Below are positions 1 to 9,487 of a stretch of 64,000 nucleotides of DNA, one piece after another. The stretch is taken from the NCBI GenBank assembly GCA_040218415.1, contig JAVJRN010000060.1, forward strand, positions 124,001 to 188,000, given 5' to 3'. This DNA comes from JAVJRN01 sp040218415. GTDB lineage: Bacteria > Bacteroidota > Bacteroidia > Cytophagales > Cyclobacteriaceae. Made by a program: the position numbers and the translations under genes. The notes below the pieces were generated by a model. The model was not told the DNA's origin. It saw only the letters and a program-made list of their open reading frames with translations, and searched no databases. The first letter of the stretch is position 1. Every line of letters begins with the position of its first letter.

Positions 1-3000
1 CTCCGTCTGCATCACCCTCAACAAAAAATCCTTGTAGTGAGCCAATGTGTCCGTTCCATGAATTGCCTGTTGCTCCTTTCGCGGCTGCAGTAACGCCAGC
101 GGTATTTATCGTCACATAATCTCCATTTCTGGTAATTGCTCCATTGGTGCCGGCATCATCCCAAATCCAAATATTACCAGTTGTATTGGTGCCCGGGAAG
201 CTGTTATAATCAATGGCTGCTAAGTACGGGTTGCCTACTATTTTGAATTGCCCTGCAGGGAGCGATACCGTCACATTTCCTGAGTTAGGCGTTCCCGTCA
301 ATGCTACATTTTGCGGCTGCCCATTCTCGAAAAACACAAAATAACCTTCACCAGCCACCATATTACCCCCATTCACGGCCTGAAAATCTGCGCCATCATG
401 GGTATAAATGATACTTGCGCCAAGAGAAGAGATAGTTGCCGTGGTTACAGGACTACTGATCATCGAGTATAAGGAGCTTGTATTTGCTGAGACGGTACGG
501 TTGGCTTTTACGGCTCCTGTTCCTGAAACAGTGCCGAGAATGACTAGCGAAGAGCCTGATTTCACTGTCAGTGTTGCTCCACTATTCAGCGTCAGGTTAT
601 TGATTGCAAAATCACCATCGACTATCGGATCTTTGGCGACATTATCAACGACAATATTGTCACCTGATGTAGGGACAACCCCAGTATTCCAGTTGCTTGC
701 TGTACCCCAGTCACTGCTGGTTGCACCATTCCAAATACTTGCCGCGCTTACGGATAAATTAACGGCCACATTTTGGCTTGACTTTCCTCCATTATTATCC
801 TGAGCAATGACTTCAAAAGCGGCTATGCTTGCCCCAGTAGCATTCGTTGCTGGCGTCCAATAGGCATTGTTGCTCGCATTGATCAAAGCATTTCCACTTT
901 GAGAAAATGCCGTTGCACTTCCTGCACTTGCCCCTATTTTAAGTGTGCCATTCGTCACAGATTGAACGACAAAAGCCTGAACAGTACCATCTGTGTCGGC
1001 TTCATCTCCTTTGGCAGTCATTTCAGTGAAAGTAATTTCTACTTCCTTATTCAACGAAGTAGTTGCCAAAACTCCAGAGAAAGCCGTGAATGTAGGCGTG
1101 GCGTTCACCTCATACTTGGCACTAAAAACCCCGTTACCATGGGTTCCAGCCACTACTAATCCATCAGTACTTCGAACGACCATATGTTCAACGACCACCT
1201 GACCAATATCGCTACTGCTTTCTTGGACCCATACCGTACTCGTACCATTGAGGCTATTGGTAGAATAAAGACCCGTACTTGTTCCTGCAAAATATCTTAA
1301 TCCATTGGCTAAAATTCCTACTGTTCTCACAGAAGTCCCGCTACCTGAGCCATCTGCGTTTTCTTCGAGATTACCACTTACATCTGACCAATTGGCTCCA
1401 CCATTCGTAGTATGCCATAAACTTCTCACAGAATAATTTGAAAAGCTGACCAGAATTTCATTACTATTTTCTGCATTCACGGTAACGCCAGAAATATATC
1501 CACTGCCTCGAGGAAAACCTGTTCCTGTAGAAATTTCTGCCACTGACGCATTGCCTCCAGCATTGGTGATTTTAAAGATTTTTCCTCCGGATGTTCCTAT
1601 ATAAAGCATTCCTTCTGTGTTGGTCGTGCCGATTTCGCTAATTCGATCAGTGCTTCCCGTTAAAGCAATCGATTTCCACCCGGTAGCTTCGTCCCCCGTT
1701 TTTGCCTGTGTATTTACCCATAGTACGCCCGTATTGTCTCCACCCAAATACAAGAGATTATCGTTTTTAGGATCGACATACATCGCGGCTATGAATGACC
1801 CTGACGTATAGCCCGTCGGTGAGTAGGGTTGGGTAAAGCCATTATAAGTGAGGTCGTCTGCATCGCTGTAAGTGAGTAAAAGGAGACTCCCATTTTGTGA
1901 AGACAACCATCGGGTTGTTCCATCGCTGCTCCAAGCACTATAGGATCCGTCTCCACCAAATGGGTCTCCCCAATTTTCCGTGCCATTTGTGCTATTCGTC
2001 AGCCATGTTCCATTGTCTTGGAATCCTGCCATTATTTGGTCACCGGGACCTACAGAAACAGCATACACTTGAGTTGTTAAATATCCATTGTTTAAAGGCG
2101 TCCAATCAACCGCTTCACCCGAACTATTCAGGTTCGTCTTGACAATGTTAGTGGTGAGCTGTAGGCCGCCATCATTTCCTGAAATAGCATCGTCATTCGA
2201 CAGCCAGGCGAATGAATGTTGGTCTGGATGATGACTTGTATAAAGACCAAAATCGCTATTTGAATTTTCATAACCACCAATCCAATCTGTATTACCTGTC
2301 GTTGCAAAACCATCCGTGGAGCGGAATAGGTTCGTGCCTCCGATAACGACTACATTGGGATCATCATTTTTCACGGAGACCAATAAGTCATAACCTCCTT
2401 GAGAGTCAAAGTCTCCTGTAGCCCCTCCGAGTTGGGGAATCTGATTAGACCTATTGGTCCAAGTATCATTGCTTTCGTTCCAGAGATATAAAATATACCC
2501 AGATGCGTGGGCATCATCCTCGGCAATAAGGTAGAGCAAGTTTTCGTTAGAAGGGGCTAGCGCCAGTTCTACTCTTTCTCCATTGTCCATATCTGAAGGT
2601 CCTCCCGTGGAATTGATCTGAGTCCATGTGACTCCATCAGAGGAACGATAGACTCCCATCGTATTTATAGTCGCATATAGCAATCCTGTGGAAGAAACGA
2701 CAATATCTGACCATTGTTTATTGCCACTCCCGCCAAGAACTATCTCGAAACTAGCTCCTCCATCGTCTGACTTGTAGATAGCATCGTAGGTGGCTGCATA
2801 AACATCTCCATTCGTTGGGTCTACAACAATTTCATGAACATAATTAAAATCACTGGTGAAACTCTCAGGTGTAGTTGTCTGTGTGGCAGACAATCCAACC
2901 CAAGTTTGTCCATTATCGGTACTTTTATAAATTCCATTGCCCTGATAAGCCGCGCCGGTTGCGCCTGCAGAGTTCCCTGACCACTCACCTGTGCCATAAT

Positions 3001-3451
3001 ACCAGGTGTCATTATTGGTGCTGTTTAGGTCTTGTGCTAAGCAAGTAACACTTTGCAGTTCGTCACTACCTGTCGTTTTACTCCAACTGGTTCCTTGGTT
3101 GGTAGACTTCCACATGCCTCCCGAAACACCTCCGGCAAGAATGGTGCTTTCATTATCAACGTCTATCTTCAGCGCGCGCGTTCTTCCTCCTTGGTTAATA
3201 GGTCCTCTGCTATACCAAGGAACAGCATTGTCGCCAGCTCCAGCTACTCGGGCACTTGAACTAAAGGCACGTTGCATGAAGTCCCTCTCTTTGGTCTTAA
3301 TGTTAAAAGGGATTCTACCGGTCTTCGGATCCTTCGTTTTTTCTATTTCAAATTCAAGACGGGCTTGTGGGTTATCTTTTGGCAAAGATGGTCCTTGCGC
3401 GAAAAGTTGGGAATAGGCAATTATGGAAAAAAGGATTAGAAAAGTTCTCAT
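1..3451 (-). CDS. Secreted BNR/sortilin-type beta-propeller protein, 3' end cut by window edge
   Basis: Open minus-strand frame of about 1150 codons, starting at ATG 3449-3451 and running off the left edge. The start gives a signal peptide ending near residue 20 (SQLFA, then QGPSL). Residues ~60-870 carry repeated BNR/Asp-box motifs such as STNQGTSW, STDNGQTW, SSDGVTW and TTNGGANW, typical of sortilin-like propellers in secreted Bacteroidota proteins. From ~905 (WNGATSSDWGTASNW) to the edge there is a module homologous to the C-terminal part of the protein at 11905-14892. A T9SS sorting domain is expected beyond the edge but is not visible. It lies 30 nt after the lipoprotein gene at 3482-3877, so probably shares its operon. 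Substrate or partner is unknown. Confidence 0.8.
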   Translation of the reverse strand, partial: MRTFLILFSIIAYSQLFAQGPSLPKDNPQARLEFEIEKTKDPKTGRIPFNIKTKERDFMQRAFSSSARVAGAGDNAVPWYSRGPINQGGRTRALKIDVDNESTILAGGVSGGMWKSTNQGTSWSKTTGSDELQSVTCLAQDLNSTNNDTWYYGTGEWSGNSAGATGAAYQGNGIYKSTDNGQTWVGLSATQTTTPESFTSDFNYVHEIVVDPTNGDVYAATYDAIYKSDDGGASFEIVLGGSGNKQWSDIVVSSTGLLYATINTMGVYRSSDGVTWTQINSTGGPSDMDNGERVELALAPSNENLLYLIAEDDAHASGYILYLWNESNDTWTNRSNQIPQLGGATGDFDSQGGYDLLVSVKNDDPNVVVIGGTNLFRSTDGFATTGNTDWIGGYENSNSDFGLYTSHHPDQHSFAWLSNDDAISGNDGGLQLTTNIVKTNLNSSGEAVDWTPLNNGYLTTQVYAVSVGPGDQIMAGFQDNGTWLTNSTNGTENWGDPFGGDGSYSAWSSDGTTRWLSSQNGSLLLLTYSDADDLTYNGFTQPYSPTGYTSGSFIAAMYVDPKNDNLLYLGGDNTGVLWVNTQAKTGDEATGWKSIALTGSTDRISEIGTTNTEGMLYIGTSGGKIFKITNAGGNASVAEISTGTGFPRGSGYISGVTVNAENSNEILVSFSNYSVRSLWHTTNGGANWSDVSGNLEENADGSGSGTSVRTVGILANGLRYFAGTSTGLYSTNSLNGTSTVWVQESSSDIGQVVVEHMVVRSTDGLVVAGTHGNGVFSAKYEVNATPTFTAFSGVLATTSLNKEVEITFTEMTAKGDEADTDGTVQAFVVQSVTNGTLKIGASAGSATAFSQSGNALINASNNAYWTPATNATGASIAAFEVIAQDNNGGKSSQNVAVNLSVSAASIWNGATSSDWGTASNWNTGVVPTSGDNIVVDNVAKDPIVDGDFAINNLTLNSGATLTVKSGSSLVILGTVSGTGAVKANRTVSANTSSLYSMISSPVTTATISSLGASIIYTHDGADFQAVNGGNMVAGEGYFVFFENGQPQNVALTGTPNSGNVTVSLPAGQFKIVGNPYLAAIDYNSFPGTNTTGNIWIWDDAGTNGAITRNGDYVTINTAGVTAAAKGATGNSWNGHIGSLQGFFVEGDADG

Positions 3452-3481
3452 ATTGGCTTTAGGTGTTTATTGGTTTTGGGT

Positions 3482-3877
3482 TTAGTTCAACTCATCGATT
3501 AGGCGAAAAGTCTTTCGATTTGAACCGCGCATTTTTGATTCTTCTACAACCCACTTGTAAGTGCTTCCAGGGGGCAGTACTAATTCTTTTTTTGTGGTAA
3601 TGGTGATGCTATCTCCCATAATCAAATGGGTATTAAAGCCGAAACTCTGCTTCTCCAAAGTGGAGAATAGTGCAGTTACTTCGTTTTTATTCGTGTTGAT
3701 TACTTTAAACTGGAGAATCGCCTGCCCTGGACTTAGTGCTGGTTCTGGAATGGTTATAGACAAGCCATTTTCTGATGAATTCTCCGTAGCAGCGTACTGC
3801 GCTTCATTGCTTTTACAGGAAGAAATGTAAATGAAAGCAACGAAAAACAGAAAGATTAACTTCTTGCGGTTTATCAT
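3482..3877 (-). CDS. Small lipoprotein of unknown function
   Basis: 131 aa. The N-terminus is basic, then hydrophobic, then a lipobox ending at Cys21 (YISSC), so it should be lipid-anchored in the envelope. The mature part is about 110 residues with alternating hydrophobic residues that suggest a small beta-sandwich; I recognise no named family. It is followed after 30 nt by the BNR propeller gene and preceded by the terminator of the susCD operon, so it probably starts a separate two-gene unit. TACCTTTA on the minus strand about 20 nt upstream is a 5/6 match to the Bacteroidota -7 box but lacks a clear -33 partner. Confidence 0.65.
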   Translation of the reverse strand: MINRKKLIFLFFVAFIYISSCKSNEAQYAATENSSENGLSITIPEPALSPGQAILQFKVINTNKNEVTALFSTLEKQSFGFNTHLIMGDSITITTKKELVLPPGSTYKWVVEESKMRGSNRKTFRLIDELN

Positions 3878-4045
3878 ATAAGATAAAGGTAGCCTAAATA
3901 AAATTAGTCTCTAAAAACGCTAAGTGAATTTTTTGCAATTACCCCTTCTAAAGGTTATTATTGATATCAGGCTTCCATATTTATTCCCTATAACCCAGCT
4001 TTTTTTAAATTCTATCTGAAAGAAACTATTACCCTTCTAACAAAA

Positions 4046-4070
4046 AAACCCTGCAGATAGCGCAGGGTTT
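4046..4070 (-). terminator. Rho-independent terminator after susD
   Basis: A perfect 9-bp inverted repeat, AAACCCTGC and GCAGGGTTT, with a 7-nt loop. On the minus strand it continues into a run of seven T. It lies 39 nt past the susD stop and separates the susCD operon from the lipoprotein gene. Confidence 0.85.
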
Positions 4071-4108
4071 CTTAGTTCTTTTCAATGTTTTCTAGAAAAT
4101 CACCTCAA

Positions 4109-5635
4109 TCAGTCGACTACCCAAGTGTCTACTTCTGCTTGAGGAAATGGCAAAATGAATTTTCTAAACAAAGGGTCACTTCTATTAATTGCCGCTGGCC
4201 AACCTCTTGCCGACCATCTTTTCAAGTCGTGCAATAACATCCCCTCACCATAAAATTCACGTCTTCGTTCCAATACCAGTGTATCTCGCATCTGACCAGC
4301 ATCACCAAAGTCAGCAGGAACCATTTCTGGCAAACCGGCTCGAACTCTTATGAGGTTTAGGTCAGAAATTGCGACTTCATTGACATCTGGAAAAGACAAT
4401 TCGATTAAAGCCTCCGCTCTGGTAAGATAAACTTCAGCCAGTCGTACCACAGGAATAACATAGTCGGCAGAAGCAAATTTGTTGAGTGAAAGCGTATTGG
4501 TACTGGTGACATGACGGTAGAACGCCTTGTTTATGTCGGCTACTGTCGTTGTTGCGGAGGTGACAGAATCTACAGATCCTCTCAAGTCATTTCCCCAAAA
4601 TGCCGGGGCATTGGGATAAAAATCAGCAAGTGCCGCACCAATAGACAATCCTTGAACTCTAAAACTTCCAGGGCCTTTTCCTGAGATAGACGAGTATAGA
4701 AAGGTTAATCCAGATCCAGACGTGATATCGCCCGTGTTGTTGGACAACGTTTGCTGTATGGCGAACACATCCTCTGATGAGTTGGTGGTATTGTTAAATG
4801 CTGCTAAAGATGTTTCTGCCAAAGAATAAAGTCCTGAATTGATGATATTCTCCGCATACACTTGTGCATTTGCAAATTCTAAACGATGCATTGACAGTCG
4901 CATCAAATATGCCTGACAGGCATAATAGTTCAAATAAACGCCGTTTTGGCCAAACTCTAATAACGCCTCACTTGCGGCCAATAAATCCTCTTCTACTTGC
5001 GCGTAAACCTCGCCCACCGTTTGAATGGTAGGCGTTTTAATATCAGCGATAGTTTCGAATGGTATTGTAATGAGCGGAATAGCTAAACTATTAAAAGTAG
5101 ACTCTCTGTATTGTGGAGCCCACAGACGCACCATTTCAAAGTAGAGTATTCCCCTGATTGCTCTAGCTTCTCCTTCAATTCTTTTTCTTTGGGTAGCATC
5201 TGAGATATTTGCAACATTCACAAGAATGGTATTCACATTGTTGATGACTTCATACGCCCTCCTCCAATTAGCCTCCACCGTTGGATTGGTCAATAGAATG
5301 TTTTTATCGATGAAATTAGCGTAAGTTGGACTGTTCACATCATCCCAGACTACTTCCAGGCTTTGCTGGCGCACCAGTAACTCAGGAATCACTTTGAAAT
5401 CGCCTCCAAGCAACTCTCCGCCATTCGCCCCATCATTGATGCCTCCAAGACTATAATAAGCGCCGATTAAAGATTGCTGAATCGTGGCTTCATTGACTAG
5501 CACATCACCGCTTATGGTACCTTCAGCGTCTACTTCCAACATGGATTCGCAGGAGGATAAAATGGATAGTGTTAAAAAGGTAAGACAGATATTTTTCAAG
5601 ATCGTTGGGTAATTTTTTATAACTAAAGTCCTCAT
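4109..5635 (-). CDS. SusD/RagB-family outer-membrane nutrient-binding lipoprotein
   Basis: 508 aa. Signal peptide with lipobox ending at Cys29 (ILSSC), so a surface-exposed lipoprotein that caps its SusC partner and binds substrate. The C-terminal half has family hallmarks: a VYLTRAEALIEL-type TPR helix and, near the end, ERRREFYGEGMLLHDLKRW. Length is usual for SusD. Its ATG overlaps the TAA of susC by one base (TAATG), indicating translational coupling. No glycosidase, protease or sulfatase accompanies the pair, so the substrate cannot be inferred. Confidence 0.95.
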   Translation of the reverse strand: MRTLVIKNYPTILKNICLTFLTLSILSSCESMLEVDAEGTISGDVLVNEATIQQSLIGAYYSLGGINDGANGGELLGGDFKVIPELLVRQQSLEVVWDDVNSPTYANFIDKNILLTNPTVEANWRRAYEVINNVNTILVNVANISDATQRKRIEGEARAIRGILYFEMVRLWAPQYRESTFNSLAIPLITIPFETIADIKTPTIQTVGEVYAQVEEDLLAASEALLEFGQNGVYLNYYACQAYLMRLSMHRLEFANAQVYAENIINSGLYSLAETSLAAFNNTTNSSEDVFAIQQTLSNNTGDITSGSGLTFLYSSISGKGPGSFRVQGLSIGAALADFYPNAPAFWGNDLRGSVDSVTSATTTVADINKAFYRHVTSTNTLSLNKFASADYVIPVVRLAEVYLTRAEALIELSFPDVNEVAISDLNLIRVRAGLPEMVPADFGDAGQMRDTLVLERRREFYGEGMLLHDLKRWSARGWPAAINRSDPLFRKFILPFPQAEVDTWVVD

Positions 5636-8600
5636 TATAGTCCGATTTTAATTCCTGCCATAAATATTCTTGGTTGTGGTGACGTGAAATTGTCTATCCC
5701 TCGGCTGATATTTTGACCGACGACACCATCGAGCGGATCTATGTAGTTCACATCTGGATCATAGCCCAGATAATCCGTAAATGTCAACAGGTTAGATCCA
5801 CCAATGTAGACATTCATATAAGTCAATCCCCAACCAGCAGCAGCTGGTATATCGTAAGACACAGTTAGGCTTTTTAACCGAATGTAGCTCCCGTCTTGCA
5901 ACCAGCGAGTAGATGGGAATGTGTTTTCCTGTGCAGGATCTAGTACCGGATATTCTGCAACGTCTCCGGGTTCGTACCACCTATTTGCTTGGGTTGCAAG
6001 TTGATTTAAGTTAAGAATACCACTATTTGCTAAAAACTCTCCTGTTGCCCAGTAAATATCCTGACCGCCAACATACTGTAGCATAAATGATAAGTTGAAG
6101 TTTTTATAAGTCAGGTTATTGATGAGGCCTCCGAAATATTTCGGGTTAGGATTACCCACCACCTGTCTCGGAGCTGATTCATAATCACTGGTTGTCCCAC
6201 CAGCGCCATTGTCCCAGAGCGGCACACCAGTATTAGGCTCTACTCTTACAAACTTTCTCATGTAAAAAACGCCTGGTGCTTGCCCTTCCAAAAAGGCATT
6301 GACCCCTACAATAAGTTGCTGATTGTTCAGATTGGTAATCTTACTGTCATTCGTAGAGATGTTAAAATCAGTACTCCAAGTAAAATCGCCCTTTTGAATA
6401 TTCGTAGAGCTGATATTAAACTCGACTCCTACATTTTCCATTTCTCCGATATTTCTCAGGACAGAAGAAAAACCTGAGGTTTGACTTACTGGCACAGGGA
6501 ATAGTAAGTCGGTGGTATTTTTTCTATAGTATTCAATAGATCCGCTGATTCTCTCGCCAATACCAAACTCAAGCCCCAAATCTAATTGTGCCGTAGTTTC
6601 CCATTTGAGTTCAGGGTTTTCTAGGTTGAGCAACCTGATCCCGGGATCGTTTCTGTAATTAAGTTGAAAATAGTTGCGTCGGTATAAGAAATCATCTGTC
6701 GGTGTATTGCCAATCAGACCATAACTTCCTTTCAACTTTAATAAGGAGATAAAATTAAGTGATGACATAAAATCTTCTTCATTTATCATCCAACCGGCAG
6801 ATATTGCTGGGAAATAACCAAATCTGTTGTCCGCACCAAACTTGGAGGAACCATCCATTCTAGCACTAAGCTGAAAGAGATATTTGCTTTTTATATTATA
6901 ATTGATCCGTGCGAAAGTAGAAGCAAACACATTGACACTATTAGGAATATTCACGTCCAATAATTCCGGAGCGTCATTGCCAAGTCCTTCCAGCTCAGAT
7001 ATACTGTTGATGTTCGCCAGTCGATAAGTAGACTCCACGGTAGACTTTTGATAGGATGCACCTACTACAAATGATAATTCATTCGTAGGTCTGGTAAATC
7101 TCGAAGTTCTCTCCTCTGGGGTGAAGGTAAAGTAAGTATTGAAGATATAGTTTCTCAAGTCCGTGGTACCAAGTTGTGATCTTCCTGTAGTTCCACCAGA
7201 GCGAGTTTCAGGTCCTTGACGTATTTCATCTCTCAATTCGCTAAAATCAATACCGCCACTCACATCAAATTTGAGTTTGTCAGTAATGTCATAAGTTAAA
7301 CCTAGATTCCCGATGACGCTGTTGTTAAAACCCAGATTGTCGGAAAAATTAACCTCTGTGAGTGGATTATATTCCAAGCTTCTTACAATCAAATTATAAT
7401 TGTCTGCGGGATCATAGCCGTCTGACGGTGGCAATACGATAGCTTGTAAAGGAGAGCCAAGGTCTTGATCGTCCAATAACCGATAATCCTTAGAATAGAT
7501 ATAGTTGAGGTCAAGGTTGACTTTAAATTTATCCGTAAGCTGACTATTGAGGGAAATGGTACCATTGAATCGCTCGAATTTGTTGCCAATCAATATACCC
7601 TCTTGCGAATTGTAAGAAGCACTTGCAAAATAATTGAGCTTTTCCACGCCTCCCTGCACACCCAGATTGATGCGGTGAGAAGCGCCACGTTGGAATATTT
7701 CGTCTTGCCAATCAGTATTTTTATCGAGGTTGCCATAAGCATTTGGGAAGGTGAAATTTTGATAGGTCGGATCTCCGAAAAGATCGAAAAAGTCTACCTC
7801 TAAGTTTCCAGTCTCTAGTGAATTATAAATGGTCTCCAGATTTTCTCTCGTAATGATAGGCTCATAAAGATTGCCTAGCGTACGGAGCGTTTGCTCAATA
7901 AATTGAATGTTGTATTCTTTTGGAGAATATAAGTCTAGTTTTTTGGGCGTTTCCTGAACACTGAATTGATAGTCTACATCAATAGACATTTTATTGGTAG
8001 AGCCTGATTTGGTGGTGATAATCACTACGCCGTTTGCAGCTCTTGATCCATAAATAGCAGCCGCGGAGGCATCTTTTAATATTTCAATAGAGGCAATATT
8101 GCTTGGATTGATGTTGGATTGATTTTGAGAAACCAAGGGCACACCATCTACGACATACAGTGGCTGGTTAGAATTTGAAAGTGTGGAACCTCCTCTTACG
8201 CGTACGGTTGTCGCCCCACCTAGCTTACCGCTGGAGTTTTGGACAAACATACCAGTAGTCATTCCTTGATTGCTCTGCTCAAGATTAATCAAAGGAGCAG
8301 GACTGATACTTTCCCCATCGATAGAAGATATACTCGATGTATTGGATTCTTTGGATTGAGAGCCATAACCTATAGAAAGGCCGTCTTGGTCGCTGGATTT
8401 GTCCTTTAACTTTTTTACAGAAATTTTTATTTCTTTACTCCCTGACAAATAGTATTTCCGAGTGACGATTCCTTGACCTTTGAGCAAAAGCACCTCGAAC
8501 CCTGTTTTCAGAGCTATTGAAAAAGATCCATCATCGGCAGTAACTGCAGAAGTGCCCGATCCCTGGGCAGTGATATTCACACCCGCAGCAGGTCCTCCAG

Positions 8601-8697
8601 TTTCATTTGTGACAATACCCGTTACGGTTATTGTTTCTTGAGCATAGGCGAAAATACTTAGCGCCAAGGCCAGTATTAAGGCAGTGATTTTTTGCAT
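5635..8697 (-). CDS. SusC/RagA-family TonB-linked outer-membrane transporter
   Basis: 1020 aa. Signal peptide ends at AYA before QETITV; residues ~21-95 are a carboxypeptidase-regulatory-like domain (VTGIVTNETGGPAAGVNI); the plug follows with the family hallmarks LYVVDGVPL, IEILKDASAAAIYGSRAANG and VVIITTKSG. The rest is a 22-strand-type barrel ending in IFMAGIKIGL. It imports oligomers in a TonB-dependent way together with the SusD encoded next. The predicted -7 box TACATTTG lies about 95 nt upstream, overlapping the end of the methyltransferase gene. No extracytoplasmic sigma factor or anti-sigma gene is adjacent. Confidence 0.96.
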   Translation of the reverse strand: MQKITALILALALSIFAYAQETITVTGIVTNETGGPAAGVNITAQGSGTSAVTADDGSFSIALKTGFEVLLLKGQGIVTRKYYLSGSKEIKISVKKLKDKSSDQDGLSIGYGSQSKESNTSSISSIDGESISPAPLINLEQSNQGMTTGMFVQNSSGKLGGATTVRVRGGSTLSNSNQPLYVVDGVPLVSQNQSNINPSNIASIEILKDASAAAIYGSRAANGVVIITTKSGSTNKMSIDVDYQFSVQETPKKLDLYSPKEYNIQFIEQTLRTLGNLYEPIITRENLETIYNSLETGNLEVDFFDLFGDPTYQNFTFPNAYGNLDKNTDWQDEIFQRGASHRINLGVQGGVEKLNYFASASYNSQEGILIGNKFERFNGTISLNSQLTDKFKVNLDLNYIYSKDYRLLDDQDLGSPLQAIVLPPSDGYDPADNYNLIVRSLEYNPLTEVNFSDNLGFNNSVIGNLGLTYDITDKLKFDVSGGIDFSELRDEIRQGPETRSGGTTGRSQLGTTDLRNYIFNTYFTFTPEERTSRFTRPTNELSFVVGASYQKSTVESTYRLANINSISELEGLGNDAPELLDVNIPNSVNVFASTFARINYNIKSKYLFQLSARMDGSSKFGADNRFGYFPAISAGWMINEEDFMSSLNFISLLKLKGSYGLIGNTPTDDFLYRRNYFQLNYRNDPGIRLLNLENPELKWETTAQLDLGLEFGIGERISGSIEYYRKNTTDLLFPVPVSQTSGFSSVLRNIGEMENVGVEFNISSTNIQKGDFTWSTDFNISTNDSKITNLNNQQLIVGVNAFLEGQAPGVFYMRKFVRVEPNTGVPLWDNGAGGTTSDYESAPRQVVGNPNPKYFGGLINNLTYKNFNLSFMLQYVGGQDIYWATGEFLANSGILNLNQLATQANRWYEPGDVAEYPVLDPAQENTFPSTRWLQDGSYIRLKSLTVSYDIPAAAGWGLTYMNVYIGGSNLLTFTDYLGYDPDVNYIDPLDGVVGQNISRGIDNFTSPQPRIFMAGIKIGL

Positions 8698-8791
8698 GGT
8701 GGCTAATATTATATTAGATGGCGGTTATGATTAACTTCTTCATTCAACATGTTAATTTATAAAAAATGCTTTAACAAAGATTAGAATTTCA

Positions 8792-9487
8792 TCAAATGTA
8801 GACGACTAATTGCCAACGAAAGGCCCATTTCCATTTGATTTTGTAATTGGTGAGGTCTGCACGGGTCAGTATGTCGAGCAATTCCCTTTTCTTAAAGCCA
8901 CGAGCAACAGAAACCGCTGCATCGTTTTTGACCATGTAAGAGCTTGAAAAAAAACCAGTAATCCACTTTATGGAATAATAAGCTAACCAATGACGGTGCA
9001 AATCATTGATAATGATGGCTATTTTGGCTTGCGTTTTCCATTGTTTAAATAAAATGACTAACTCATCGGAGGTAAAGTGGTGTGTAAACAAGCAACAATG
9101 AATAATGTCGAATGACTTTTGGGCGAAGGCCTCCGAAAAGATATTAAGTTTTTCGCAATGGATATTATCCCAAGCAGCGGTATTTTTGTTGGCGTAATCC
9201 ACAATTTCCTGATTAGCATCTACTCCAAAAAATTGGATGGGTGGGTTGGCGTCCTTGGCAATTTTGGCCATGTCCATCAAAATATCTGCGCCACCACAGC
9301 CAAGATCAACCAGTGACCTTGGTGATTTTTCTTTCAGCAGCTTTTTGAAAACCGCAAGACTTACTTGATTGCCGCCAAGATTGCGATTGATTACATCTAA
9401 TTCGCGAAGCGTCTGATCAACCACCTCCCCGGCGATGTTGAGGTCGTCCATTATTTCTATCTCTTCTGAGCGCTCCTTTAGATTCAT
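8792..9487 (-). CDS. Class I SAM-dependent methyltransferase of the polyketide cluster
   Basis: 231 aa. Motif I is VDLGCGGAD (residues 60-68), the glycine-rich SAM loop; an acidic residue ends the next strand (FFGVDA), and FDIIHCCLFTHHF is the post-II region. This is the Methyltransf_25 type of fold. The ATG overlaps the TGA of the type III polyketide synthase (ATGA), so the two are translationally coupled. Inference: it O- or C-methylates the polyketide product, as for methyltransferases that follow type III synthases in other bacteria. The final 30 residues are rich in Trp/Lys/Arg. It is not a menaquinone UbiE: it is shorter and has no UbiE signature. Confidence 0.85.
   Translation of the reverse strand: MNLKERSEEIEIMDDLNIAGEVVDQTLRELDVINRNLGGNQVSLAVFKKLLKEKSPRSLVDLGCGGADILMDMAKIAKDANPPIQFFGVDANQEIVDYANKNTAAWDNIHCEKLNIFSEAFAQKSFDIIHCCLFTHHFTSDELVILFKQWKTQAKIAIIINDLHRHWLAYYSIKWITGFFSSSYMVKNDAAVSVARGFKKRELLDILTRADLTNYKIKWKWAFRWQLVVYI
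8793..8800 (-). promoter_or_regulatory. Candidate promoter -7 box of susC
   Basis: On the minus strand TACATTTG fits the Bacteroidota -7 consensus TAnnTTTG exactly. A TTTC about 18 nt upstream is a weak -33 candidate. Predicted leader about 90 nt. Confidence 0.4.

Noticed and set aside
408..803. 131-codon plus-strand frame
   Set aside because: Antisense to the open frame of the propeller protein, whose repeats and module homology prove the minus strand codes.
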